Positions 1 to 14,800 of a stretch of 64,000 nt of DNA are shown here, piece after piece (the stretch's first letter is position 1; each line of letters begins with the position of its first letter). Position numbers and translations under genes: made by a program. This stretch comes from Perilla frutescens. Taxonomy: Eukaryota > Streptophyta > Magnoliopsida > Lamiales > Lamiaceae. Below the pieces are notes generated by a model, which ran no database searches, was not told the DNA's origin, and worked only from the letters and a program-made list of their open reading frames with translations. The stretch is taken from the NCBI GenBank assembly GCA_026008535.1, contig BRKX01000017.1, positions 9,626,501 to 9,690,500 of the forward strand, read 5' to 3'.

Positions 1-3000
1 TTTGTTACACTCTAATGCTCAATGTTTTATATGTGATACTCAAATAAAAATGTTTAAATATATTGAAATTGCACAAGTATTTGATTTAATTTGATGATTA
101 ATTCATTACATCTATACGTCTACTCTTCTACAAAATACCTCCATATGTTAGTTCAAGGATGATATTCATTCTAGTTTGGATCTATACGTTTGTGTTGTCT
201 TAGATTGGGCACTTGGATGGTATTTAATATTTTCCAAGTTATAATGAGATGTGCAACTTGACATCTTTACTAATTGCAGTTGGAAATTAGCACAATCCTA
301 GTTTTTGCAATATTTTTAATTTTGGAATTGGGATCCCATAATCCGACCCGATCGGTTCACGATCGGAAACCCGATCGAAAATACGATCAGTCACTAAATT
401 GGGATCCCGATCGTGTTTGCATTTTATCATTATCTTTTTTTTCTTTTATATTTTTTACACTCTAATGCTCAATGTTTTATATGTGATGCTCAAATAAAAA
501 TGTTTAAATATATTGAAATTGCACAAGTGTTTGATTTAATTTGATGATTAAGTCATTACATCTATACGTCTACTCTGCTACAAAATACCTCCATATGTTA
601 GTTCAATGATGATATCCATTCTAGTTTGGATCTATACATTTGTGTTGTCTTAGATTGGGCACTTGGATGGTTTTTAATATTTTCCAAGTTATAATGAGAT
701 GTGCAAGTTGACATCTTTAATAATCGAAGTTGGAAATTAACACAATCCTAGTTTTTGCAATATTTTTAATTTTGGAATCGGGATCCCGTAATCCGACCGG
801 ATCGGTTCACGATCGGAAACCCGATCGAAAATGCGATCGGTCACTAAATTGAGATCCCGATCGTGTTTGCATTTTATCATAATCTTTTTGTTCTTTTATA
901 TTTTTTAAACTCTAATGTTCAATGTTTTATATGTGATCCTCAAATAAAAATGTTTAAATATATTGAAATTGCACAAGTGTTTGATTTAATTTGATGATTA
1001 AATCATTACATCTAGACGTCTACTCTTCTACAAAATACCTCCATATGTTAGTTCAAGGATGATATTCATTCTAGTTTGGATCTATACGTTTGTGTTGTCT
1101 TAGATTGGGCACTTGGATGGTTTTTAATATTTTCCAAGTTATAATGACATGTGCAACTTGACATCTTTACTAATTGCAGTTGGAAATTAGCACAATCCTA
1201 GTTTTTGCAATTTTTTTAATTTTGGAATCGGGATCCCGTACACGATCGGAAACCCGATCGAAAATGCGATCGGTCACTAAATCGGGATCCCGATCGTGTT
1301 TGCATTTTATCATAATCTTTTTGTTCTTTTATATTTTTTACACTCTAATGTTCAATGTTTTATATGTGATACTCAAATAAAAATGTTTAAATATAGTGAA
1401 ATTGCACAAGTGTTTGATTTAATTTGATGATTAAATCATTAAATCTATACGTCTACTCTTCTACAAAATACCTCCATATGTTAGTTCAAGGATGATATTC
1501 ATTCTACTTTGGATCTATACGTTTGTGTTGTCTTAGATTGGGCACTTGGATGGTTTTTAATATTTTCCAAGTTATAATGACATGTGCAACTTGACATCTT
1601 TATTAATTGCAGTTGGAAATTAGCACAATCCTAGTTTTTGCAATTTTTTTAATTTTGGAATCGGGATCCCGTACACGATCGGAAACCCGATCGAAAATGC
1701 GATCGGTCACTAAATCGAGATCTCGATCGTGTTGGCATTTTATCATAATCTTTTTGTTCTTTTATATTTTTTACACTCTAATGTTCAATGTTTTATATGT
1801 GATACTCAAATAAAAATGTTTAAATATAGTGAAATTGCACAAGTGTTTGATTTAATTTGATGATTAATTCATTACATCTATACGTCTACTCTTCTACAAA
1901 ATACTTCCATATGTTAGTTCAAGGATGATATTCATTCTAGTTTGGATCTATACGTTTGTGTTGTCTTAGATTGGGCACTTGGATGGTTTTTAATATTTTC
2001 CAAGTTATAATGAGATGTGCAAGTTGACATATTTACTAATTGAAGTTGGAAATTAGCACAATCCTAGTTTTTACAATATTTTTTATTTTGGAATCGGGAT
2101 CCCGTAATCCGACCGGATCGGTTCACGATCGGAAACCCGATCGAAAATGCGATCGGTCACTAAATTGGGATCCCGATCGTGTTTGCATTTTATCATAATC
2201 TTTTTGTTCTTTTATATTTTTTACACTCTAATGCTCAATGTTTTATAGGTGATGCTCAAATAAAAATGTTTTAATATATTGAAATTGCACAAGTTTTTGA
2301 TTTAATTTGATGATTAAATCATTACATCTATACGTCTACTCTTTTACAAAATACCTCCATATGTTAGTTCAAGGATGATATTCATTCTAGTTTGGATCTA
2401 TACGTTTGTGTTGTCTTAGATTGGGCACTTGGATGGTTTTTAATATTTTCCAAGTTATAATGACATGTGCAACTTGACATCTTTATTAATTGCAGTTGGA
2501 AATTAGCACAATCCTAGTTTTTGCAATTTTTTTAATTTTGGAATCGGGATCCCGTACACGATCGGAAACCCGATCGAAAATGCGATCGGTCACTAAATCG
2601 GGATCCCGATCGTGTTTGCATTTTATCATAATCTTTTCGTTCTTTTATATTTTTTACACTCTAATGTTCAATGTTTTATATGTGATACTCAAATAAAAAT
2701 GTTTAAATATAGTGAAATTAAACAAGTGTTTGATTTAATTTGATGATTAAATCATTATATCTATACGTCTACTCTTCTACAAAATACTTCCATATGTTAG
2801 TTCAAGGATGATATTCATTCTAGTTTGGATCTATACGTTTGTGTTGTCTTAGATTGGGCACTTGGATGGTTTTTAATATTTTCCAAGTTATAATGAGATG
2901 TGCAAGTTGACATATTTACTAATTGAAGTTGGAAATTAGCACAATCCTAGTTTTTACAATATTTTTTATTTTGGAATCGGGATCCCGTAATCCGACCGGA

Positions 3001-6000
3001 TCGGTTCACGATCGGAAACCCAATCGAAAATGCGATCGGTCACTAAATTGGGATCCCGATCGTGTTTGCATTTTATCATAATCATTTTGTTCTTTTATAT
3101 TTTTTACACTCTAATGCTCAATGTTTTATATGTGATGCTCAAATAAAAATGTTTAAATATATTGAAATTGCACAAGTGTTTGATTTAATTTTTGATGATT
3201 AAATCATTACATCTATACGTCTACTCTTTTACAAAATACCTCCATATGTTAGTTCAAGGATGATATTCTTTCTAGTTTGGATCTATACGTTTGTGTTGTC
3301 TTAGATTGGGCACTTGGATGGTTTTTAATATTTTCCAAGTTATAATGAGATGTGCAAGTTGACATCTTTACTAATTGCAGTTGGAAATTAGCACAATCCT
3401 AGTTTTTGCAATATTTTTGATTTTGGAATCGGGATCCCGTAATCTGACCTGATCGGTTCACGATCGGAAACCCGATCAAAAATGCGATCGGTCACTAAAT
3501 TGGGATCCCGATCGTGTTTGCATTTTATCATAATCTTTTTGTTCTTTTATATTTTTTACACTCTAATTTTCAATGTTTTATATGTGATACTCAAATAAAA
3601 ATGTTTAAATATATTGAAATTGCACAAGTGTTTGATTTAATTTGATGATTAATTCATTACATCTATACGTCTACTCTTCTACAAAATACCTCCATATGTT
3701 AGTTCAAGGATGATATTCATTCTACTTTGGATCTATACGTTTGTGTTGTCTTAGATTGGGCACTTTGATGGTTTTTAATATTTTCCAAGTTATAATGAGA
3801 TGTGCAAGTTGACATCTTTACTAATTGCAGTTGGAAATTAGCACAATCCTAGTTTTTGCAATATTTTTAATTTTGGAATTGGGATCCCGTAATCCGACCC
3901 GATCGGTTCACGATCGGAAACCTGATCGATAATGCGATCAGTCACTAAATTGGGATCCCGATCATGTTTGCATTTTATCATTATCTTTTTTTTCTTTTAT
4001 ATTTTTTACACTCTAATGCTCAATGTTTTATATGTGATGCTCAAATAAAAATGTTTAAATATATTGAAATTGCACAAGTGTTTGATTTAATTTGATGATT
4101 AAGTCATTACATCTATACGTCTACTCTGCTACAAAATACCTCCATATGTTAGTTCAAGGATGATATTCATTCTAGTTTGGATCTATACATTTGTGTTGTC
4201 TTAGATTGGGCACTTGGATGGTTTTTAATATTTTCCAAGTTATAATGAGATGTGCAAGTTGACATCTTTAATAATCGAAGTTGGAAATTAACACAATCCT
4301 AGTTTTTGCAATATTTTTGATTTTGGAATCGGGATCCCATAATCCGACCTGATCGGTTCACGATCGGAAACCCGATCGAAAATGCGATCGGTCACTAAAT
4401 TGGGATCCCGATCGTGTTTGCATTTTATCATAATCTTTTTGTTCTTTTATATTTTTTAAACTCTAATGTTCAATGTTTTATATGTGATCCTCAAATAAAA
4501 ATGTTTAAATATATTGAAATTGCACAAGTGTTTGATTTAATTTGATGATTAAATCATTACATCTATACGTCTACTCTTCTACAAAATACCTCCATATGTT
4601 AGTTCAAGGATGATATTCATTCTAGTTTGGATCTATACGTTTGTGTTGTCTTAGATTGGGCACTTGGATGGTTTTTAATATTTTCCAAGTTATAATGAGA
4701 TGTGCAAGTTGACATCTTTACTAATTGAAGTTGGAAATTAGCACAATCCTAGTTTTTGCAAAATTATTGATTTTGGAGTCGGGATCCCGTACACGATCGG
4801 AAACCCGATCGAAAATGCGATCGGTCACTAAATCGGGATCCCGATCGTGTTTGCCTTTTATCATAATCTTTTTGTTCTTTTATATTTTTTACACTCTAAT
4901 GTTCAATGTTTTATATGTGATACTCAAATAAAAATGTTTAAATATAGTGAAATTGCACAAGTGTTTGATTTAATTTGATGATTAAATCATTACATCTATA
5001 CGTCTACTCTTCTACAAAATACCTCCATATGTTAGTTCAAGGATGATATTCATTCTACTTTGGATCTATACGTTTGTGTTGTCTTAGATTGGGCACTTGG
5101 ATGGTTTTTAATATTTTCCAAGTTATAATGACATGTGCAACTTGACATCTTTATTAATTGCAGTTGGAAATTAGCACAATCCTAGTTTTTGCAATTTTTT
5201 TAATTTTGGAATCGGGATCCCGTACACGATCGGAAACCCGATCGAAAATGCGATCGGTCACTAAATCGGGATCCCGATCGTGTTTGCATTTTATCATAAT
5301 CTTTTTGTTCTTTTATATTTTTTACACTCTAATGTTCAATGTTTTATATGTGATACTCAAATAAAAATGTTTAAATATAGTGAAATTGCACAAGTGTTTG
5401 ATTTAATTTGATGATTAAATCATTACATCTATACGTCTACTCTTCTACAAAATACTTCCATATGTTAGTTCAAGGATGATATTCATTCTAGTTTGGATCT
5501 ATACGTTTGTGTTGTCTTAGATTGGGCACTTGGATGGTTTTTAATATTTTCCAAGTTATTATGAGATGTGCAAGTTGACATATTTACTAATTGAAGTTGG
5601 AAATTAGCACAATCCTAGTTTTTACAATATTTTTTATTTTGGAATCGGGATCCCGTAATCCGACCGGATCGGTTCACGATCGGAAACCCAATCGAAAATG
5701 CGATCGGTCACTAAATTGGGATCCCGATCGTGTTTGCATTTTATCATAATCTTTTTGTTCTTTTATATTTTTTACACTCTAATGCTCAATGTTTTATATG
5801 TGATGCTCAAATAATAATGTTTAAATATATTGAAATTGCACAAGTTTTTGATTTAATTTGATGATTAAATCATTACATCTATACGTCTACTCTTTTACAA
5901 AATACCTCCATATGTTAGTTCAAGGATGATATTCATTCTACTTTGGATCTATACGTTTGTGTTGTCTTAGATTGGGCACTTGGATGGTTTTTAATATTTT

Positions 6001-6490
6001 CCAAGTTATAATGAGATGTGCAAGTTGACATCTTTACTAATTGCAGTTGGAAATTAGCACAATCCTAGTTTTTGCAATATTTTTGATTTTGGAATCGGGA
6101 TCCCGTAATCTGACCTGATCGGTTCACGATCGGAAACCCGATCGAAAATGCGATCGGTCACTAAATTGGATTCCCGATCGTGTTTGCATTTTATCATAAT
6201 CTTTTTGTTCTTTTATATTTTTTACACTCTAATTTTCAATGTTTTATATGTGATACTCAAATAAAAATGTTTAAATATATTGAAATTGCACAAGTGTTTG
6301 ATTTAATTTGATGATTAATTCATTACATCTATACGTCTACTCTTCTACAAAATACCTCTATATGTTAGTTCAAGGATGATATTCATTCTACTTTGGATCT
6401 ATACGTTTGTGTTGTCTTAGATTGGGCACTTTGATGGTTTTTAATATTTTCCAAGTTATAATGAGATGTGCAAGTTGACATCTTTACTAA

Positions 6491-9400
6491 TTGCAGTTGG
6501 AAATTAGCACAATCCTAGTTTTTGCAATATTTTTAATTTTGGAATTGTGATCCCGTAATCCGACCTGATCGGTTTACGATCGGAAACCTGATCGAAAATG
6601 CGATCAGTCACTAAATTGGGATCCCGATCGTGTTTGCATTTTATCATTATCTTTTTTTTCTTTTATATTTTTTACACTCTAATGCTCAATGTTTTATATG
6701 TGATGCTCAAATAAAAATGTTTAAATATATTGAAATTGCACAAGTGTTTGATTTAATTTGATGATTAAGTTATTACATCTATACGTCTACTCTGCTACAA
6801 AATACCTCCATATGTTAGTTCAAGGATGATATTCATTCTAGTTTGGATCTATACATTTGTGTTGTCTTAGATTGGGCACTTGGATGGTTTTTAATATTTT
6901 CCAAGTTATAATGAGATGTGCAAGTTGACATCTTTAATAATCGAAGTTGGAAATTAACACAATCCTAGTTTTTGCAATATTTTTGATTTTGGAATCGGGA
7001 TCCCGTAATCCGACCGGATCGGTTCACGATCGGAAACCTGATCGAAAATGCGATCGGTCACTAAATTGGGATCCCGATCGTGTTTGCATTTTATCATAAT
7101 CTTTTTGTTCTTTTATATTTTTTACACTCTAATGCTCAATGTTTTATATGTGATGCTCAAATAAAAATGTTTAAATATATTGAAATTGCACAAGTGTTTG
7201 ATTTAATTTGATGATTAAGTCATTACATCTATACGTCTACTCTTCTACAAAATACCTCCATATGTTAGTTCAAGGATGATATTCATTCAAGTTTGGATCT
7301 ATACATTTGTGTTGTCTTAGATTGGGCACTTGGATGATTTTTAATATTTTCCAAGTTATAATGAGATGTGCAAGTTGACATCTTTACTAATTGAAGTTGG
7401 AAATTAGCACAATCCTAGTTTTTGCAATATTTTTGATTTTGGAATCGGGATCCCGTAATCCGACCTGATCGGTTCACGATCGGAAACCCGATCGAAAATG
7501 CGATCGGTCACTAAATTGGGATCCCGATCGTGTTTGGATTTTATCATAATCTTTTTGTTATTTTTTATTTTTTACACTCTAATGCTCAATGTTTTATATG
7601 TGATGCTCAAATAAAAATGTTTAAATATATTGAAATTGCACAAGTGTTTGATTTAATTTGATGATTAAGTCATTACATCTATACGTCTACTCTTCTACAA
7701 AATACCTCCATATGTTAGTTCAAGGATGATATTCATTCTACTTTGGATCTATACGTTTGTGTTGTCTTAGATTGGGCACTTGGATGGTTTTTAATATTTT
7801 CCAAGTTATAATAAGATGTGCAAGTTGACATCTTTACTAATTGCAGTTGGAAATTAGCACAATTCTAGTTTTTGCAATATTTTTAATTTTGGAATTGGGA
7901 TCCCGTAATCCGACCCGATCGGTTGATGATCGGAAACCCTATCGAAAATGCGATCGATCACTAAATCGGGATCCTGATCGTGTTTGCATTTTATCATAAT
8001 CTTTTTGTTCTTTTATATTTTTTAAACTCTAATGTTCAATGTTTTATATGTGATCCTCAAATAAAAATGTTTAAATATATTGAAATTGCACAAGTGTTTG
8101 ATTTAATTTGATGATTAAATCATTACATCTATACGTCTACTCTTCTACAAAATACCTCCATATATTAGTTCAAGGATGATATTCATTCTAGTTTGGATCT
8201 ATACGTTTGTGTTGTCTTAGATTGGGCACTTGGATGGTTTTTAATATTTTCCAAGTTATAATGAGATGTGCAAGTTGACATCTTTACTAATTGCAGTTGG
8301 AAATTAGCACAATCCTAGTTTTTGCAATTTTTTTAATTTTGGAATCGGGATCCCGTACACGATCGGAAACCCGATCGAAAATGCGATCGGTCACTAAATC
8401 GGGATCCCGATCGTGTTTGCATTTTATCATAATCTTTTTGTTCTTTTATATTTTTTACACTCTAATGTTCAATGTTTTATATGTGATACTCAAATAAAAA
8501 TGTTTAAATATAGTGAAATTGCAGAAGTGTTTGATTTAATTTGATGATTAAATCATTACATCTATACGTCTACTCTTCTACAAAATACTTCCATATGTTA
8601 GTTCAAGGATGATATTCATTCTAGTTTGGATCTATACGTTTGTGTTGTCTTAGATTGGGCACTTGGATGGTTTTTAATATTTTCCAAGTTATAATGAGAT
8701 GTGCAAGTTGACATATTTACTAATTGAAGTTGGAAATTAGCACAATCCTAGTTTTTACAATATTTTTTATTTTGGAATCGGGATCCCGTAATCCGACCGG
8801 ATCGGTTCACGATCGGAAACGCGATCGAAAATGCGATCGGTCACTAAATTGGGATCCCGATCGTGTTTGCATTTTATCATAATCTTTTTGTTCTTTTATA
8901 TTTTTTACACTCTAATGCTCAATGTTTTATATGTGATGCTCAAATAAAAATGTTTAAATATATTGAAATTGCACAAGTGTTTGATTTAATTTGATGATTA
9001 AGTCATTACATCTATACGTCTACTCTTCTACAAAATACCTCCATATGTTAGTTCAAGGATGATATTCATTCAAGTTTGGATCTATACATTTGTGTTGTCT
9101 TAGATTGGGCACTTGGATGGTTTTTAATATTTTTCAAGTTATAATGAGATGTGCAAGTTGACATCTTTACTAATTGAAGTTGGAAATTAGCACAATCCTA
9201 GTTTTTGCAATATTTTTGATTTTGGAATCGGTTTCCCGTAATCCGACCTGATCGGTTCACGATCGGAAACCCGATCGAAAATGCGATCGGTCACTAATTG
9301 GGATCCCGATCGTGTTTGGATTTTATCATAATCTTTTTGTTATTTTATATTTTTTACACTCTAATGCTCAATGTTTTATATGTGATGCTCAAATAAAAAT

Positions 9401-11805
9401 GTTTAAATATATTGAAATTGCACAAGTGTTTGATTTAATTTGATGATTAAATTATTACATCTATACGTCTACACTTTTACAAAATACCTCCATATGTTAG
9501 TTCAAGGATGATATTCATTCTAGTTTGGATCTATACGTTTGTGTTGTCTTAGATTGGGCACTTGGATGGTTTTTAATATTTTCAAGTTATAATGAGATGT
9601 GCAAGTTGACGTCTTACTAATTGCAGTTGGAAATTAGCATTATCCTAGTTTTTGCAATTTTTTTAATTTTGGAATCGGGATCCCGTAATACGACCTGATC
9701 GGTTGACGATCGGAAATCCTATCGAAAATGCGATCGATCACTAAATCGGGATCCCGATCGTGTTTGCATTTTATCATAATCTTTTTGTTCTTTTATATTT
9801 TTTACACTCTAATGCTCAATGTTTTATATGTGATGTTCAAATAAAAATGTTTAAATATATTGAAATTGCACAAGTGTTTGATTTAATTTCATGATTAAGT
9901 CATTACATCTATACGTCTACTCTTCTACAAAATACCTCCATATGTTAGTTCAAGGATGATATTCATTCTACTTTGGATCTATACGTTTGTGTTGTCTTAG
10001 ATTGGGCACTTGGATGGTTTTTAATATTTTCCAAGTTATAATAAGATGTGCAAGTTGACATCTTTACTAATTGCAGTTGGAAATTAGCACAATCCTAGTT
10101 TTTGAAATATTTTTAATTTTGGAATTGGGATCCCGTAATCCGACCCGATCGGTTGATGATCGGAAACCCTATCGAAAATGCGATCGATCACTAAATCGGG
10201 ATCCCGATAGTGTTTGTATTTTAGACTCTAATGTTCAATGTTTTATATGTGATCCTCAAATAAAAATGTTTAAATATATTGAAATTGCACAAGTGTTTGA
10301 TTTAATTTGATGATTAAATCATTACATCTATACGTCTACTCTTCTACAAAATACCTCCATATGTTAGTTCAAGAATGATATTCATTCTAGTTTGGATCTA
10401 TACGTTTGTGTTGTCTTAGATTGGGCACTTGGATGGTTTTTAATATTTTCCAAGTTATAATGAGATGTGCAAGTTGACATCTTTACTAATTGAAGTTGGA
10501 AATTAGCACAATCCTAGTTTTTGCAAAATTATTGATTTTGGAGTCGGGATCCCGTACACGATCGGAAACCCGATCGAAAATGCGATCGGTCACTAAATCG
10601 GGATCCCGATCGTGTTTGCCTTTTATCATAATCTTTTTGTTCTTTTATATTTTTTACACTCTAATGCTCAATGTTTTATATGTGATGCTCAAATAAAAAT
10701 GTTTAAATATATTGAAATTGCACAAGTGTTTGATTTAATTTCATGATTAAGTCATTACATCTATACGTCTACTCTTCTACAAAATACCTCCATATGTTAG
10801 TTCAAGGATGATATTCATTCTACTTTGGATCTATACGTTTGTGTTGTCTTAGATTGGGCAATTGGATGGTTTTTAATATTTTCCAAGTTATAATAAGATG
10901 TGCAAGTTGACATCTTTACTAATTGCAGTTGGAAATTAGCACAATCCTAGTTTTTGAAATATTTTTAATTTTGGAATTGGGATCCCGTAATCCGACCCGA
11001 TCGGTTGATGATCGGAAACCCTATCGAAAATGCGATCGATCACTAAATCGGGATCCCGATAGTGTTTGCATTTTATCATAATCTTTTTGTTTTTTTATAT
11101 TTTTTAAACTCTAATGTTCAATGTTTTATATGTGATCCTCAAATAAAAATGTTTAAATATATTGAAATTGCACAAGTGTTTGATTTAATTTGATGATTAA
11201 ATCATTACATCTATACGTCTACTCTTCTACAAAATACCTCCATATGTTAGTTCAAGAATGATATTCATTCTAGTTTGGATCTATACGTTTGTGTTGTCTT
11301 AGATTGGGCACTTGGATGGTTTTTAATATTTTCCAAGTTATAATGAGATGTGCAAGTTGACATCTTTACTAATTGAAGTTGGAAATTAGCACAATCCTAG
11401 TTTTTGCAAAATTATTGATTTTGGAGTCGGGATCCCGTACACGATCGGAAACCCGATCGAAAATGCGATCGGTCACTAAATCGGGATCCCGATCGTGTTT
11501 GCCTTTTATCATAATCTTTTTGTTCTTTTATATTTTTTACACTCTAATGCTCAATGTTTTATATGTGATGCTCAAATAAAAATGTTTAAATATATTGAAA
11601 TTGCACAAGTGTTTGATTTAATTTGATGATTAATTCATTACATCTATACGTCTACTCTTCTACAAAATACCTCTATATGTTAGTTCAAGGATGATATTCA
11701 TTCTACTTTGGATCTATACGTTTGTGTTGTCTTAGATTGGGCACTTTGATGGTTTTTAATATTTTCCAAGTTATAATGAGATGTGCAAGTTGACATCTTT
11801 ACTAA
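6491..11805. repeat. Higher-order repeat block, copy 1 (12 monomers)
   Basis: Writing L for ~450-bp and S for 433-bp monomers, the copies starting at 6491 through 11,373 read LLLLSLLLLSLS. The next twelve copies give the same string. Private variants also line up at an offset of 5,315-5,316 bp, such as the TCGAAG marker at 6941/12,256, the shortened units at 9621/14,937 and the ATAAGATG variant at 7841/13,156. The block therefore arose by duplication of a multi-monomer segment, not by independent drift. Confidence 0.8.
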
Positions 11806-14800
11806 TTGCAGTTGGAAATTAGCACAATCCTAGTTTTTGCAATATTTTTAATTTTGGAATTGTGATCCCGTAATCCGACCCGATCGGTTCACGATCGGAA
11901 ACCTGATCGAAAATGCGATCAGTCACTAAATTGGGATCCCGATCGTGTTTGCATTTTATCATTATCTTTTTTTTCTTTTATATTTTTTACATTCTAATGC
12001 TCAATGTTTTATATGTGATGCTCAAATAAAAATGTTTAAATATATTGAAATTGCACAAGTGTTTGATTTAATTTGATGATTAAGTCATTACATCTATACG
12101 TCTACTCTGCTACAAAATACCTCCATATGTTAGTTCAAGGATGATATTCATTCTAGTTTGGATCTATACATTTGTGTTGTCTTAGATTGGGCACTTGGAT
12201 GGTTTTTAATATTTTCCAAGTTATAATGAGATGTGCAAGTTGACATCTTTAATAATCGAAGTTGGAAATTAACACAATCCTAGTTTTTGCAATATTTTTG
12301 ATTTTGGAATCGGGATCCCGTAATCCGACCGGATCGGTTCACGATCGGAAACCCGATCGAAAATGCGATCGGTCACTAAATTGGGATCCCGATCGTGTTT
12401 GCATTTTATCATAATCTTTTTGTTCTTTTATATTTTTTACACTCTAATGCTCAATGTTTTATATGTGACGCTCAAATAAAAATGTTTAAATATATTGAAA
12501 TTGCACAAGTGTTTGATTTAATTTGATGATTAAGTCATTACATCTATACGTCTACTCTTCTACAAAATACCTCCATATGTTAGTTCAAGGATGATATTCA
12601 TTCAAGTTTGGATCTGTACATTTGTGTTGTCTTAGATTGGGCACTTGGATGATTTTTAATATTTTCCAAGTTATAATGAGATGTGCAAGTTGACATCTTT
12701 ACTAATTGAAGTTGGAAATTAGCACAATCCTAGTTTTTGCAATATTTTTAATTTTGGAATCGGGATCCCGTAATCCGACCTGATCGGTTCACGATCGGAA
12801 ACCCGATCGAAAATGCGATCGGTCACTAAATTGGGATCCCGATCGTGTTTGGATTTTATCATAATCTTTTTGTTATTTTTTATTTTTTACACTCTAATGC
12901 TCAATGTTTTATATGTGATGCTCAAATAAAAATGTTTAAATATATTGAAATTGCACAAGTGTTTGATTTAATTTGATGATTAAGTCATTACATCTATACG
13001 TCTACTCTTCTACAAAATACCTCCATATGTTAGTTCAAGGATGATATTCATTCTACTTTGGATCTATACGTTTGTGTTGTCTTAGATTGGGCACTTGGAT
13101 GGTTTTTAATATTTTCCAAGTTATAATAAGATGTGCAAGTTGACATCTTTACTAATTGCAGTTGGAAATTAGCACAATTCTAGTTTTTGCAATATTTTAA
13201 ATTTTGGAATTGGGATCCCGTAATCCGACCCGATCGGTTGATGATCGGAAACCCTATCGAAAATGCGATCGATCACTAAATCGGGATCCTGATCGTGTTT
13301 GCATTTTATCATAATCTTTTTGTTCTTTTATATTTTTTAAACTCTAATGTTCAATGTTTTATATGTGATCCTCAAATAAAAATGTTTAAATATATTGAAA
13401 TTGCACAAGTGTTTGATTTAATTTGATGATTAAATCATTACATCTATACGTCTACTCTTCTACAAAATACCTCCATATATTAGTTCAAGGATGATATTCA
13501 TTCTAGTTTGGATCTATACGTTTGTGTTGTCTTAGATTGGGCACTTGGATGGTTTTTAATATTTTCCAAGTTATAATGAGATGTGCAAGTTGACATCTTT
13601 ACTAATTGCAGTTGGAAATTAGCACAATCCTAGTTTTTGCAATTTTTTTAATTTTGGAATCGGGATCCCGTACACGATCGGAAACCCGATCGAAAATGCG
13701 ATCGGTCACTAAATCGGGATCCCGATCGTGTTTGCATTTTATCATAATCTTTTTGTTCTTTTATATTTTTTACACTCTAATGTTCAATGTTTTATATGTG
13801 ATACTCAAATAAAAATGTTTAAATATAGTGAAATTGCAGAAGTGTTTGATTTAATTTGATGATTAAATCATTACATCTATACGTCTACTCTTCTACAAAA
13901 TACTTCCATATGTTAGTTCAAGGATGATATTCATTCTAGTTTGGATCTATACGTTTGTGTTGTCTTAGATTGGGCACTTGGATGGTTTTTAATATTTTCC
14001 AAGTTATAATGAGATGTGCAAGTTGACATATTTACTAATTGAAGTTGGAAATTAGCACAATCCTAGTTTTTACAATATTTTTTATTTTGGAATCGGGATC
14101 CCGTAATCCGACCGGATCGGTTCACGATCGGAAACGCGATCGAAAATGCGATCGGTCACTAAATTGGGATCCCGATCGTGTTTGCATTTTATCATAATCT
14201 TTTTGTTCTTTTATATTTTTTACACTCTAATGCTCAATGTTTTATATGTGATGCTCAAATAAAAATGTTTAAATATATTGAAATTGCACAAGTGTTTGAT
14301 TTAATTTGATGATTAAGTCATTACATCTATACGTCTACTCTTCTACAAAATACCTCCATATGTTAGTTCAAGGATGATATTCATTCAAGTTTGGATCTAT
14401 ACATTTGTGTTGTCTTAGATTGGGCACTTGGATGGTTTTTAATATTTTTCAAGTTATAATGAGATGTGCAAGTTGACATCTTTACTAATTGAAGTTGGAA
14501 ATTAGCACAATCCTAGTTTTTGCAATATTTTTGATTTTGGAATCGGTTTCCCGTAATCCGACCTGATCGGTTCACGATCGGAAATCCTATCGAAAATGCG
14601 ATCGATCACTAAATCGGGATCCCGATCGTGTTTGCATTTTATCATAATCTTTTTGTTCTTTTATATTTTTTACACTCTAATGCTCAATGTTTTATATGTG
14701 ATGTTCAAATAAAAATGTTTAAATATATTGAAATTGCACAAGTGTTTGATTTAATTTGATGATTAAATTATTACATCTATACGTCTACTCTTTTACAAAA

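Noticed and set aside
10071..10310. 79-codon ORF in the satellite
   Set aside because: Created by the 31-bp deletion in one monomer; no counterpart elsewhere.
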